Of a stretch of DNA of 9,582 nt, positions 1 to 6,944 are shown one piece after another. The stretch is from Rubrobacter sp. (GTDB lineage: Bacteria > Actinomycetota > Rubrobacteria > Rubrobacterales > Rubrobacteraceae): positions 1 to 9,582 of the forward strand of contig JACDAR010000297.1 in the NCBI GenBank assembly GCA_013695335.1. The letters run 5' to 3'. The position numbers were made by a program, and so were the translations under genes. The notes beneath the pieces are model-generated. The model was not told the origin of the DNA. It saw only the letters and a program-made list of their open reading frames with translations, and searched no databases. Position 1 is the stretch's first letter. Each line of letters begins with the position of its first letter.

Positions 1-1544
1 ACGAAGGCGTCGAGCTGAAGACTACCCTGCTGGCGGGCAAGCCCTTCGAGCAGACGATGAAGTACGTCAAGGAAGTAAACCCGACGCTCGTCGTCATGGG
101 CCGCATCGGCTATCACTCAGACAACGAGATGGATATCGGCGGCAACACCGAGAACATGATGCGCTTCCTGCCGACGAACGTCCTGATCGGCAACTATGAG
201 TACCAGGCCCCTGACATCCTCACCGCCCAGGAGCACATGACGTGGACCAAGGAGGCCCTGGAGCGGATGGACCGCATCCCGGGCTTCGTGGTCGGGATGG
301 CGACGGGCGCCGTGATCCGTTACGCCATAGAGAAGGGTTACACGGTCATTACCTCGGGCGTCATTGACGAGGTAATAAAGAACATCCTCCCGCCCGGCGC
401 TATGGAGTCCATGCGCGCCATTGGCGACCAGATGCGCGAAGCCGAAGCGATGGGCGAGGACAAGCCTATCGATTCCCTCTTCAAGGACTTCGACGAGCGC
501 ACCGCCGACAAGGCGAAGGCAAACGGCAACGGCCATAAGAACGGCTCCGCCAACGGGACTAACGGCGACGACGCGGCGGCGAAGCAGGAGATCTTCGACG
601 CGGGGCGAGGCGGTTTCGGCAAATCCGAGGACCAGGGCGACATCGAGGGCGTATCGGCGGAGGTTCAGGAGGAAATTCATCGCGTGGCCCAGGGCCACGA
701 CCGCTTCGAATGCGACGTGTGCCGCTACGTGGCGAAGGGCAAGCCGGCGAAGTGCCCCGTCTGCGGAAGCGGCCCCAACCACTTCCACGCCGTTGATGCG
801 GAGATCGCCACCGCTGGCGAAGACGACACCTTCAGCACCTCAGAGGTCTACGACGGCCGAGAGCTGCACTGGACCGACGACGCCAAGGCGTTCCTCGACA
901 GCCTCGAAGAATGGCAGGAACAGCGCCGGGTCAAGGCGAGGGTCGAGAAGAGCGCGCTCAAGAAGGGCTACTCCACGATCACCCGCGAGTACGCCGAGCA
1001 GCAGTACCGCGAGGAGACTGGTCGCGAGGCCCCCGAGGTGAAGTCAGGCGGCTGTCCAGTCAGCCACGCCAAACAGCAGGTACAGGAGACTGGCGGTACG
1101 TGCCCCATAGACCACTCGGCGTTCCAGAAGGCCGGGGCGCTGGTCCCCGAGGGCGGCAGCAAGGAGTTCGCCTGGACCCAGGAGGCCATAGACCGCCTCG
1201 ACCGGGCGCCCAAGGGCTTCATGCGAAACATCTCGCGCAACATGACCGAGAAGCTCGCCCGCGAGCGCAGCGTCACGCAGATAGACCTCCCCCTCGTCGA
1301 AGACTCGCTCACGGGAGCGCGGACCACCATGGAGGACGTTATAACCGGCAAGGTGTCCATAGCGGACCTCGCGCGCGACACAGGCGAGAGCATCGAGGCC
1401 GAGAACGGCAAGGCCCCGCACCCACCGATGACCGTAACGATGGTCTGCGGAACGTGCGGCGAAGAGATGGAGGGAGTACAGCCGCCGGAAGAGTGTCCCG
1501 TCTGCGGCGTGCCCGGCGAGGACTTCGAAGCCCGAGAACTATAG
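1..1544 (+). CDS. Multidomain USP / PCP_red / rubredoxin-like protein (5' partial)
   Basis: The reading frame is open from position 3, so the first ATG (57) is not the true start and the 5' end lies outside the window; 513 residues are visible. The beginning is the C-terminal half of a UspA fold: the ATP-loop pattern G-2x-G-9x-G is seen as MGRIG then nine residues then GGNT (about 96-149). Three modules resemble PCP_red (PF08369, the C-terminal domain of light-independent protochlorophyllide reductase B subunits): 234-386 (TWTKEALERMDRIPGFV), 858-1016 (HWTDDAKAFLDSL) and 1158-1310 (AWTQEAIDRLDRAPKGF). Two CxxC...CxxC rubredoxin-like knuckles sit at 711-764 and 1446-1505. A Gly/Asn/Lys-rich linker lies near 500-590, and CPVSH (1053-1067) and CPIDH (1101-1115) separate modules two and three. 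No photosynthesis genes are nearby, so a redox- or stress-sensing role is inferred rather than pigment synthesis. The domain calls are pattern-based; the biochemical function is unknown. Confidence 0.85.
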   Translation, partial: EGVELKTTLLAGKPFEQTMKYVKEVNPTLVVMGRIGYHSDNEMDIGGNTENMMRFLPTNVLIGNYEYQAPDILTAQEHMTWTKEALERMDRIPGFVVGMATGAVIRYAIEKGYTVITSGVIDEVIKNILPPGAMESMRAIGDQMREAEAMGEDKPIDSLFKDFDERTADKAKANGNGHKNGSANGTNGDDAAAKQEIFDAGRGGFGKSEDQGDIEGVSAEVQEEIHRVAQGHDRFECDVCRYVAKGKPAKCPVCGSGPNHFHAVDAEIATAGEDDTFSTSEVYDGRELHWTDDAKAFLDSLEEWQEQRRVKARVEKSALKKGYSTITREYAEQQYREETGREAPEVKSGGCPVSHAKQQVQETGGTCPIDHSAFQKAGALVPEGGSKEFAWTQEAIDRLDRAPKGFMRNISRNMTEKLARERSVTQIDLPLVEDSLTGARTTMEDVITGKVSIADLARDTGESIEAENGKAPHPPMTVTMVCGTCGEEMEGVQPPEECPVCGVPGEDFEAREL

Positions 1545-1569
1545 GGACAACGCGACCTGCATTAGAGAT

Positions 1570-1601
1570 CCCGGTCCCAGCGTTTCGGGGCCGGGGTTTT
1601 T
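1570..1601 (+). terminator. Rho-independent terminator after the USP/PCP_red gene
   Basis: A 9-bp stem (CCCGGTCCC paired with GGGGCCGGG, one G-T wobble) with an 8-nt loop is followed by G and five T. It starts 25 nt after the stop codon at 1542-1544, which fits an intrinsic terminator separating this gene from the regulator downstream. Confidence 0.8.
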
Positions 1602-1628
1602 CGTGAAGCCTCGGAAGATTCTGGCACG

Positions 1629-1634
1629 TATACT
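1629..1634 (+). promoter_or_regulatory. Possible -10 box for the LuxR-type regulator
   Basis: TATACT matches a sigma-70-type -10 hexamer and lies between the terminator and the preferred start codon at 1682. No convincing TTGACA-like -35 box is seen at 16-18 nt upstream, so this is only a weak candidate. Confidence 0.25.
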
Positions 1635-1681
1635 CGGTGGAAGGCTTGCGGACACCTCGCATACGAAGGCAGGATAGAGAG

Positions 1682-2443
1682 ATGACCCGGACGGAAGGCC
1701 GGAGCAACGAGGCCCGGGGATGGATCGAAGAGATTAGATCGGTCGGGCCTGGCGGGGGGCGTCGTGCTGATCCGGATTCTGGCGGCTCTGGGCGTGGGGG
1801 TGTGGTGCCTCTTCATCCTGCTAGTGTCGGTCGTGTTCATCATAGACAGAGGACTGGCCGACGTAGGCATAGTCTGGATAGGCATCCTGGGCCTCGGGGT
1901 GGGGCTCCCGCGCTTTTCATGTGGCAGATAAACCGCGCCATAGCGACGCACGAAGAGTCGCGCCGCACCATCCCTGGCGCGAGGGAAAAGGAGAAGGAGA
2001 TCCTCAGCGCCCTGGAAGAGCGCGGCGGGCTCACCCCGGCCACGGCCGCGATGCGGACTTCGCTTACCGTGGACGAAGCGTCGAAGGCGTTGGAGGAGCT
2101 GGCCCGCAAAGGCCACCTGGGAATGCGTATGGAAGACGGCGTCATGACCTATGCCCTGGATAAACGCGATAGGCGGGGGTTGTCTGGCAGCGGCTCCGCA
2201 CCCCTGGAAGTGGAATCGGGAGACGATGGCACGCTCCATGGTCTCGAAGACCCGTTGAGCGAGCGTGAGATAGAGGTGCTCGGCCTCCTCGCTTCGGGAA
2301 AGACGAACTCGGAAGCGGCCAGGGATCTCTTCATCTCCGTCGGCACCATCAAGAGCCACACGGGCAACATCTACCGCAAGCTCGGCGCAAAAAACCGCGC
2401 CGAAGCCCTCGCCCGCGCAAGGGAACTGCACCTGATCTCCTAG
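1682..2443 (+). CDS. Membrane-anchored winged-helix / LuxR-type regulator, with two compensating frameshifts
   Basis: The C-terminus (2255-2440) is a LuxR/GerE DNA-binding domain: LSEREIEVLGLLASGKTNSE, then IKSHTGNIYRKLGAKNRAEA. Before it (about 1990-2158) is a winged-helix-like segment (EKEILSALEERGGLTP ... ALEELARKGHLGMR). The continuous frame gives an Arg/Gly-rich, implausible stretch at 1761-1909. The frame one base on gives two clear membrane helices there: VVLIRILAALGVGVWCLFIL and later VGIVWIGILGLGVGLP, leading straight into ALFMWQINRAI of the original frame. One extra base in the G6 run at 1754-1759 and one missing base near 1905-1912 explain this, and the length of 253 codons is unchanged. 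ATG 1682 is preferred (GGATAGAGAG just upstream); GTG 1637 is an alternative, and ATG 1919 would give a soluble form. It probably transmits a membrane signal to DNA; target and ligand are unknown. Whether the frameshifts are real or sequencing errors cannot be told here. Confidence 0.75.
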   Translation: MTRTEGRSNEARGWIEEIRSVGPGGGRRADPDSGGSGRGGVVPLHPASVGRVHHRQRTGRRRHSLDRHPGPRGGAPALFMWQINRAIATHEESRRTIPGAREKEKEILSALEERGGLTPATAAMRTSLTVDEASKALEELARKGHLGMRMEDGVMTYALDKRDRRGLSGSGSAPLEVESGDDGTLHGLEDPLSEREIEVLGLLASGKTNSEAARDLFISVGTIKSHTGNIYRKLGAKNRAEALARARELHLIS

Positions 2444-2579
2444 GCATCCCGAGCTTTCACAACGCGTCGCATACTCCCTTGCGCGCGAATGAACCCCGAT
2501 GAACCACCGGAATCCCCCTTTTGGCCGATGCCCCTGCCACCGATTCGGTCGTAGCTTCCTCATGCAATGACCGGCGAAC

Positions 2580-2586
2580 AAGGAGG
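2580..2586 (+). promoter_or_regulatory. Strong ribosome-binding site (AAGGAGG)
   Basis: AAGGAGG lies 10 nt before ATG 2597 and decides that start over an in-frame ATG at 2567, which has no comparable site. Confidence 0.7.
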
Positions 2587-2596
2587 AGGCCCCACC

Positions 2597-3076
2597 ATGC
2601 GATCAGAAAATCAGGCAACCGCCGCCGTCCCGAACCCACCCGGCGAAAGGCGGCGGCCAGGATTCAAACCACCGGCGCGAGGCGCGATGCTGCCAGGACA
2701 ATCCTATGTGGTTCGGGGTTCCAGGGTCTGCTACGCCCTGCTCGCTTCGGCCTTCGCCGCCTGCATCCTGGTCCAGGTGTTCTTCGCCGGCATGGGAGCC
2801 TTCGGGGCGGACTGGTCCTGGCATACGAGCTTCGTGCATGTTCTGGAACTGCTGCCCCTGCCGATGGCGCCCGTGGCTTTCGCCGGACGCTTGCCGTGGA
2901 GCTTGAGGCTGTTGCCCTTGGGACTGTTGATCCTGATCGGCGCCCAGTACGCATTCGCCAACGTCGCCGTGCCGGCGGCTGCGTTGCACCCGGTGAACGC
3001 GTTCCTGATCTTCCTGCTGAGCCTCTTTATCGCCAGGCGGGCGTGGGCCGCGGTGGCCGGGAGAAGGAAAGGATGA
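2597..3076 (+). CDS. DUF6220-like four-helix membrane protein
   Basis: This 159-residue protein has a basic, Pro/Gly-rich N-terminus (1-42), then four predicted membrane helices at about 43-66, 77-97, 102-121 and 131-150. The pattern of a Gln-Val-Phe-Phe-Ala-Gly end of helix 1, HTSFVHVLELLPL, the QYAFAN segment and ALHPVNAFLIF fits the DUF6220 family as I recall it. His76, His81 and His131 lie in or next to membrane helices and could bind heme or metal; this is inference. The start at 2597 is set by AAGGAGG ten bases upstream. The stop codon is 7 nt before the ATG of the multicopper oxidase, so the two are probably co-transcribed and translationally coupled. A membrane electron-transfer or anchoring role for the oxidase is plausible but unproven. 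The frame is intact, unlike both neighbours. Confidence 0.8.
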   Translation: MRSENQATAAVPNPPGERRRPGFKPPARGAMLPGQSYVVRGSRVCYALLASAFAACILVQVFFAGMGAFGADWSWHTSFVHVLELLPLPMAPVAFAGRLPWSLRLLPLGLLILIGAQYAFANVAVPAAALHPVNAFLIFLLSLFIARRAWAAVAGRRKG

Positions 3077-3083
3077 ACCACGC

Positions 3084-4654
3084 ATGAACATTTCCCGCGG
3101 CGAGTTCTTGAAGCTGGGTTTCGCGGGCGGGCTGGCCCTAGCCCTCCCGTTCGGCGCATCCGCTTGCTCCAATTCAGGCGAGGGCTCGACTGGAACGGTG
3201 CTGTGGAGCAAGGCGAGGCTGCCCATTCCATTCCGGGCGCCACTGCCGGTGCCCCCGGTGCTCGAGCCCGTGCGCTCCGGCGCGAACACCGACTACTACG
3301 AGATAACCCAGAAAGCGGGCAGGGCGGAGATACTGCCTGGCCTGAAGACGGAGGTCTGAGGCTATGATGGTATCTTCCCCGGCCCCACGCTGGAGACCCG
3401 TAGCGGACGCAAGGTCGTGGTGCGCCACCGCAACGAGCTCCCGGTCCCGACGGTGGTGCATCTACACGGCGGACGGACGCCCCCAGGCAGCGACGGATAT
3501 CCCACGGACCTGATCATGCCCAAAGGAAAGGGCCATAGCCACTCGATGGGTGGACACAGCTCGATGGACGTGGGTAATTCACACCACTCCAGGAACTACA
3601 CATATCCGAACGAACAGCGCGGCGCCACACTCTGGTACCACGACCACCGGATGGACTTCACCGGCCCGCAGGTCTGGCGCGGGCTCGCAGGCTTCCAAAT
3701 CATCCGCAACGATGAAGAGGAAAGCCTGCCTTTGCCGAAGGGCGGCAAAGACATCCCGCTCATGATCTGCGACCGCTCATTCAGCGAGGACGGCTCGTTT
3801 CTCTACCCTTCCCTCGATCCCTCGCTGCAAGACGAACCGGGCGTCGAGGAAGACTATATGGATGGCGTTCTCGGGGATGTGATCCTGGTCAACGGCGCCC
3901 CCTGGCTGGTGATGGAGGTATCGAACACCAGGTATCGTTTCCGCATACTCAACGCCTCCAACGCCCGTCGCTATGAGCTCGCCCTCGACCCGGCGCCGGA
4001 GGATAGCGTCCCCTTCGTCCAGATCGGAAGCGACGGTGGGCTGCTCGGCGCGCCGGTCCCCCACCGCACAATCCGCATCGCGCAGGCGGAACGCTTCGAC
4101 GTGATAGTAGACTTCTCGAAGTACGCGGTCGGTGCGGAGATCACCCTGAAGAACCTGCTCGGCAACGGCGGCGCCAGGAACGCAATGCGGTTCCGCGTCA
4201 ACCGCAAGGAGAAAGAGGAGAGTACGGTTCCACGCCGGCTCTCGGACACGGGCGAGTTCGACGCGTTACGGGAGTCCGATACCATACGCGAGCGCGAGTT
4301 CCATTTCACCCGCGTCAGCGACGAAGGCCGGGTGATGTGGGGCATCAATGGTGAGCCGTTCGATACCGGGCGCATGGATGCCAGCCCGAAGTTGGGGGCT
4401 ACCGAGATCTGGAACCTGAGCGTCGCCCCGCCTCACACCCTGTCCATCTGCACCTGGTCCACTTCAAGGTGCTCTCCCGCAACGGTGAGAAACCCTTGCC
4501 GAAGGACGCTGGCTGGAAGGACACCGTGGATCTCACCTCGGGAGAAGGGGCGCGCGTGCTCGTCCGGTTCGACGGCTACCGGGGACGCTACGTCTTCCAC
4601 TGCCACAACCTGGAGCACGAGGACATGATGATGGCGAACTTCGAGGTCGTGTAG
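3084..4654 (+). pseudogene. Multicopper oxidase (CotA / bilirubin-oxidase-like), interrupted by a stop and a frameshift
   Basis: Ignoring two lesions, this encodes about 523 residues, the usual length for CotA-like three-cupredoxin oxidases, which oxidise phenolics, bilirubin or metal ions and reduce oxygen to water. Copper motifs present are HLHG (3459-3470), WYHDH (3633-3647), the type 1 region VHLHLVHF (from 4442) and HCHNLEHEDM (4598-4627). The N-terminus has a Tat-like signal (SRGEFLK, with the second Arg replaced by Gly), a hydrophobic stretch and a lipobox-like ASAC, so export is expected. Lesion 1: TGA at 3357-3359 in the sequence E-V-stop-G-Y-D-G-I-F-P-G-P-T, where relatives have Trp (TGG). 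Lesion 2: between 4437 and 4442 the frame moves so that the expected T-H-P-V-H-L-H motif is broken; one or four bases are missing. The segments 3084-3359 and 3417-4628 are therefore fragments of one gene. A His/Met-rich loop lies at about 3531-3590. The sequence as given cannot make a full enzyme; sequencing error remains possible. Confidence 0.88.
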
Positions 4655-4728
4655 TTCGCCAGGGCGAACCCGCCGGTGTGCTAGAACAGCCCGGAACACA
4701 CGACCTGTCAAAGGACCGGGGGAGCGAA

Positions 4729-4998
4729 ATGGCGAAGTCGCATAAAGTTACCTTCAAGAAGCGCGGCGTCACCATAGACGTGGCCGAGGACGAGTACATC
4801 CTGGAGGAGGCCGAACACGCGGGTCTCACCCTTCCCTACGACTGCCGCAGCGGGACTTGCACCACCTGCATCCAGAAATGCCTGGAGGGTGAGATCGACC
4901 AGGACATGGCATTCGCCATCGGGGACGAGGAGCTGGAACAGGGCCTGCGTCTCATCTGCATAGGAAGTCCGCTCTCGGACGTAGTGCTCGACGCCTGA
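4729..4998 (+). CDS. Plant-type 2Fe-2S ferredoxin
   Basis: This 89-residue protein has the cluster ligands of a plant/cyanobacterial-type [2Fe-2S] ferredoxin: Cys39, Cys44, Cys47 and Cys77 (C-x4-C-x2-C-x29-C), in the context YDCRSGTCTTC and LICIGSP. A further Cys51 follows. The fold length, acidic character (DEEL, GEID) and C-terminal hydrophobic end match the family, so it is a soluble one-electron carrier. The start at 4729 is chosen because GGGGGAG lies four bases upstream and because the homologous fold begins at KVTFKKRGVTIDV; an upstream in-frame ATG at 4678 adds a non-conserved tail. It lies 74 nt after the oxidase and may share its transcript. The electron donor and acceptor are not evident from the window; a link to the oxidase is only positional. 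Confidence 0.92.
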   Translation: MAKSHKVTFKKRGVTIDVAEDEYILEEAEHAGLTLPYDCRSGTCTTCIQKCLEGEIDQDMAFAIGDEELEQGLRLICIGSPLSDVVLDA

Positions 4999-5020
4999 AA
5001 CGGGGCTTTTCTGCAGGCGT
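4991..5020. other. Stem-loop overlapping the ferredoxin stop codon
   Basis: ACGCCTG (4991-4997) and CAGGCGT (5014-5020) are perfect inverted repeats with a 16-nt loop that holds a TTTT run. There is no T tract after the stem, so it is not a standard terminator, but it could act as a 3' end structure. Confidence 0.3.
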
Positions 5021-5107
5021 TACGGCAGCCACAGCCCAGTATGTCTTCCTCACCGCCCACGACTCTGAATCTGCGCTCTGCTGCTTCCGCCCGGAATGAT
5101 TGGGGCG

Positions 5108-5123
5108 CTGGGGATAGCCCCAG
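5108..5123. other. GC-rich hairpin between convergent genes
   Basis: CTGGGG and CCCCAG form a perfect 6-bp stem around an ATAG loop, midway between the ferredoxin (+) and the SGNH hydrolase (-). No T tract follows on either strand. It may serve as a weak bidirectional transcript end; nothing else was seen in 4999-5211. Confidence 0.3.
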
Positions 5124-5211
5124 GCTCGTTCTCCACTAACTGTTCACTCCGGGGTACCCTTGAGGCAATTCTCGAAGCAGCGGGAATATGGCCGACAGGA
5201 GATCCGATCGT

Positions 5212-6693
5212 CTACCGGGGCTGAGTTCCACTGACGAAGCGCTCGATCAGGTACTTCGCCAGCCAGTCCTTGTTGTATAGCTCGTGCATGATCCGTATGG
5301 GCTTTGAGTAGAGGGTGTCCCTGGCAATAATGGCAGGCCAGTCGAGCCCGCCGTCCACGGTTACGCCGGATTTCTTCATGACCTTCAAAAACTCGTGGGC
5401 GACGATACCCTGCCCGATTGCCGTAGGATGTACCCCATCCAGGCCGAACAGCCCGCCCTGACGAAGCCTACCGCGCCTGTCAGCATGGTAGTATTTCGAG
5501 TTCACCCTGGGATAGACGAACTCGAAATGGGCGGGGAAATCGTATCCTATCTGTCCCGCATTCCGTTTGAAGGCGAGGGTTTCCAGAACCCCGCAAGTAT
5601 CCACCAGATGGTAACGTTCCGTGCCATGTCTCGTGTTCTGCTCGTCGAGTACGTCGCTAATAGTCTGGTTATAAGCTCGAATGCAATCATCTATGTGAAG
5701 CGCTTCTTCCAGCGTGAGGTATGCGATGTCCTTCTCGCGCACATCATTCTCCTCGAAGAAAAAGTACGTGTAGTATTTGAAGTACACGGACTTCTTCCCA
5801 TTGCGCTCTATTTCCATGACCGGGCCGACACCCTTGGCGAGCGGTGCGATAGTCACCAGGGGGACGTTGCCCACGAAGACCTTCCAGTTATCGTGCTCGT
5901 CGCCGTTGCCCTCCATTGCTGCATCCACCCGCCGCAGCAATTCCCGGTACTCGGCCTCGAAATCCGCCGGATGCCAGAGGTTCCAATTGTTCGTGGCGCG
6001 CTCCGGATGGGACATGGTATGCGGACGCCGGTTCGGGTCGTTGGGGGTCTGGTTGATATTCAGGGTGATAACGGTACCCAGCGCGTTGTTCGCTCCCAGC
6101 CACAGTATGAGGTTCTCGACGCCTTCCTTCCGGGCGTGTTCGGCGAGCCATCCAACCTGGCTGCGTTCATCGTGTTCACGAGCGAGAGAGGGGTTGAGCA
6201 CTTTCAGAGCCGTGCGATAGTAGGCAGCGCTGGGACCCGAGAAAGGAAGAAAAGCGTCCCTCTCGCCGTCTTCCGGGATCATCTCTTTGCACAAGCTTGG
6301 CGTGAGCGCCCAGGCATCCGCGACGTCGCAGCCCTGGAAGGCCACGTTATGGAAGTACTCTGACTTCTCTCCTCCGCTCTCTGTGTAAGGAGTGTCTTTG
6401 CCACCTGCTCCACGCTCGTAGTAATCCTCCGCGTCCTCGATGATCCGATTGGCGGTACGCAGGGCGAAGGCCCATTCGAGGGGATTCACGTTGTCGCCGT
6501 ACTTATTCGCCAGGCTGCGAAGAATTACCTCCATGTTGATAGGGAGCCCGTTCGCCCCCCACTGGGGATACCTGTACCCGGCTTCCAGCCCCATACATCC
6601 AGCGATAAGGGTGGAGTAAGCGAGGTCCGTACGCGCCGCCGCCCCCGACATGAAACCCTGGGAGATGCTGTCGCCGATGGTGAAGAGTTGCAT
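5212..6693 (-). CDS. SGNH/GDSL-family hydrolase (esterase/lipase-like)
   Basis: This 493-residue protein carries the SGNH blocks: GDSISQG with nucleophile Ser9 near the N-terminus, a block II-like NVAFQGCDV at about 116-124, LWLGANNAL with Gly200 and Asn202 (block III), and LDGVHPTAIGQG with Asp419 and His422 (block V). Together these predict a Ser-His-Asp esterase, acyl-hydrolase or lipase. The start at 6693 is supported by AGGAGGA (minus strand of 6701-6707) seven bases upstream. No signal peptide or membrane helix is seen, since the catalytic block begins at residue 7, so the enzyme is probably cytoplasmic unless exported by another route. It is long for the family (usually about 200-350 residues): a large insert between blocks III and V (about 204-415) and a C-terminal helical tail (450-493) account for this. 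The substrate is unknown. Confidence 0.88.
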   Translation of the reverse strand: MQLFTIGDSISQGFMSGAAARTDLAYSTLIAGCMGLEAGYRYPQWGANGLPINMEVILRSLANKYGDNVNPLEWAFALRTANRIIEDAEDYYERGAGGKDTPYTESGGEKSEYFHNVAFQGCDVADAWALTPSLCKEMIPEDGERDAFLPFSGPSAAYYRTALKVLNPSLAREHDERSQVGWLAEHARKEGVENLILWLGANNALGTVITLNINQTPNDPNRRPHTMSHPERATNNWNLWHPADFEAEYRELLRRVDAAMEGNGDEHDNWKVFVGNVPLVTIAPLAKGVGPVMEIERNGKKSVYFKYYTYFFFEENDVREKDIAYLTLEEALHIDDCIRAYNQTISDVLDEQNTRHGTERYHLVDTCGVLETLAFKRNAGQIGYDFPAHFEFVYPRVNSKYYHADRRGRLRQGGLFGLDGVHPTAIGQGIVAHEFLKVMKKSGVTVDGGLDWPAIIARDTLYSKPIRIMHELYNKDWLAKYLIERFVSGTQPR

Positions 6694-6776
6694 GATGCTG
6701 TCCTCCTAGTTCTTCCGTAGCCATGCCAGCGAAGAGTGGGCCTTCAGGCGGTTACCGGCTGGTTGCCCATTAGCCA

Positions 6777-6944
6777 TCAGGGCGGATGTGACTTCGGCTC
6801 ACGGTGCGTGTAGTTGCTCCTGCCGTCTTCCCGGAGGCGGAGCAAGATAGTTGCTTCGAAGACCGTTCCGTACCCGACAATGGGAGCCTTCTGGCCGATC
6901 ATGGTCAGAGGATGCCCTGAATCCTCGACTATATCCCATGCCAT
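6777..6944 (-). CDS. Candidate small protein of 55 residues, unknown function
   Basis: On the minus strand, ATG at 6944 is preceded by GAGGAGG (minus strand of 6949-6955), four bases away, and opens a 55-codon frame ending in TGA at 6777-6779. The product starts MAWDIVEDSGHPLTMIGQ, continues with VGYGTVFEATILLRL and ends in a charged, proline-containing tail. Thirty-eight of 55 codons end in G or C, which suits coding sequence in this genome. I do not recognise a family. It sits between the deacetylase and the SGNH hydrolase on the same strand, 152 nt after the former and 83 nt before the latter. A different-frame ORF on the same strand covers 6799-7014; its Arg/Gly-rich product and the lack of a ribosome site make it less likely. 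Confidence 0.5.
   Translation of the reverse strand: MAWDIVEDSGHPLTMIGQKAPIVGYGTVFEATILLRLREDGRSNYTHREPKSHPP

Noticed and set aside
117..788. Long minus-strand open frame opposite the USP/PCP_red gene
   Set aside because: Its product lacks recognisable motifs, while the plus strand has clear domains; it is a shadow of GC-rich coding sequence.
2539..2549. Palindrome ACCGATTCGGT before the DUF6220-like gene
   Set aside because: An 11-bp palindrome is expected by chance in GC-rich DNA, and no second copy was seen; not enough to call an operator.
3357..3359. TGA as a selenocysteine codon
   Set aside because: The family has Trp here, not Cys, and no SECIS-like hairpin was evident just downstream; a G-to-A change is simpler.
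4655..4668. Inverted repeat TTCGCC/GGCGAA right after the oxidase stop as a terminator
   Set aside because: The 2-nt loop is too tight for a full stem and no T tract follows.
5395..6363. 322-codon plus-strand open frame opposite the SGNH hydrolase
   Set aside because: The minus strand carries catalytic blocks and a strong ribosome site; the plus frame shows neither.
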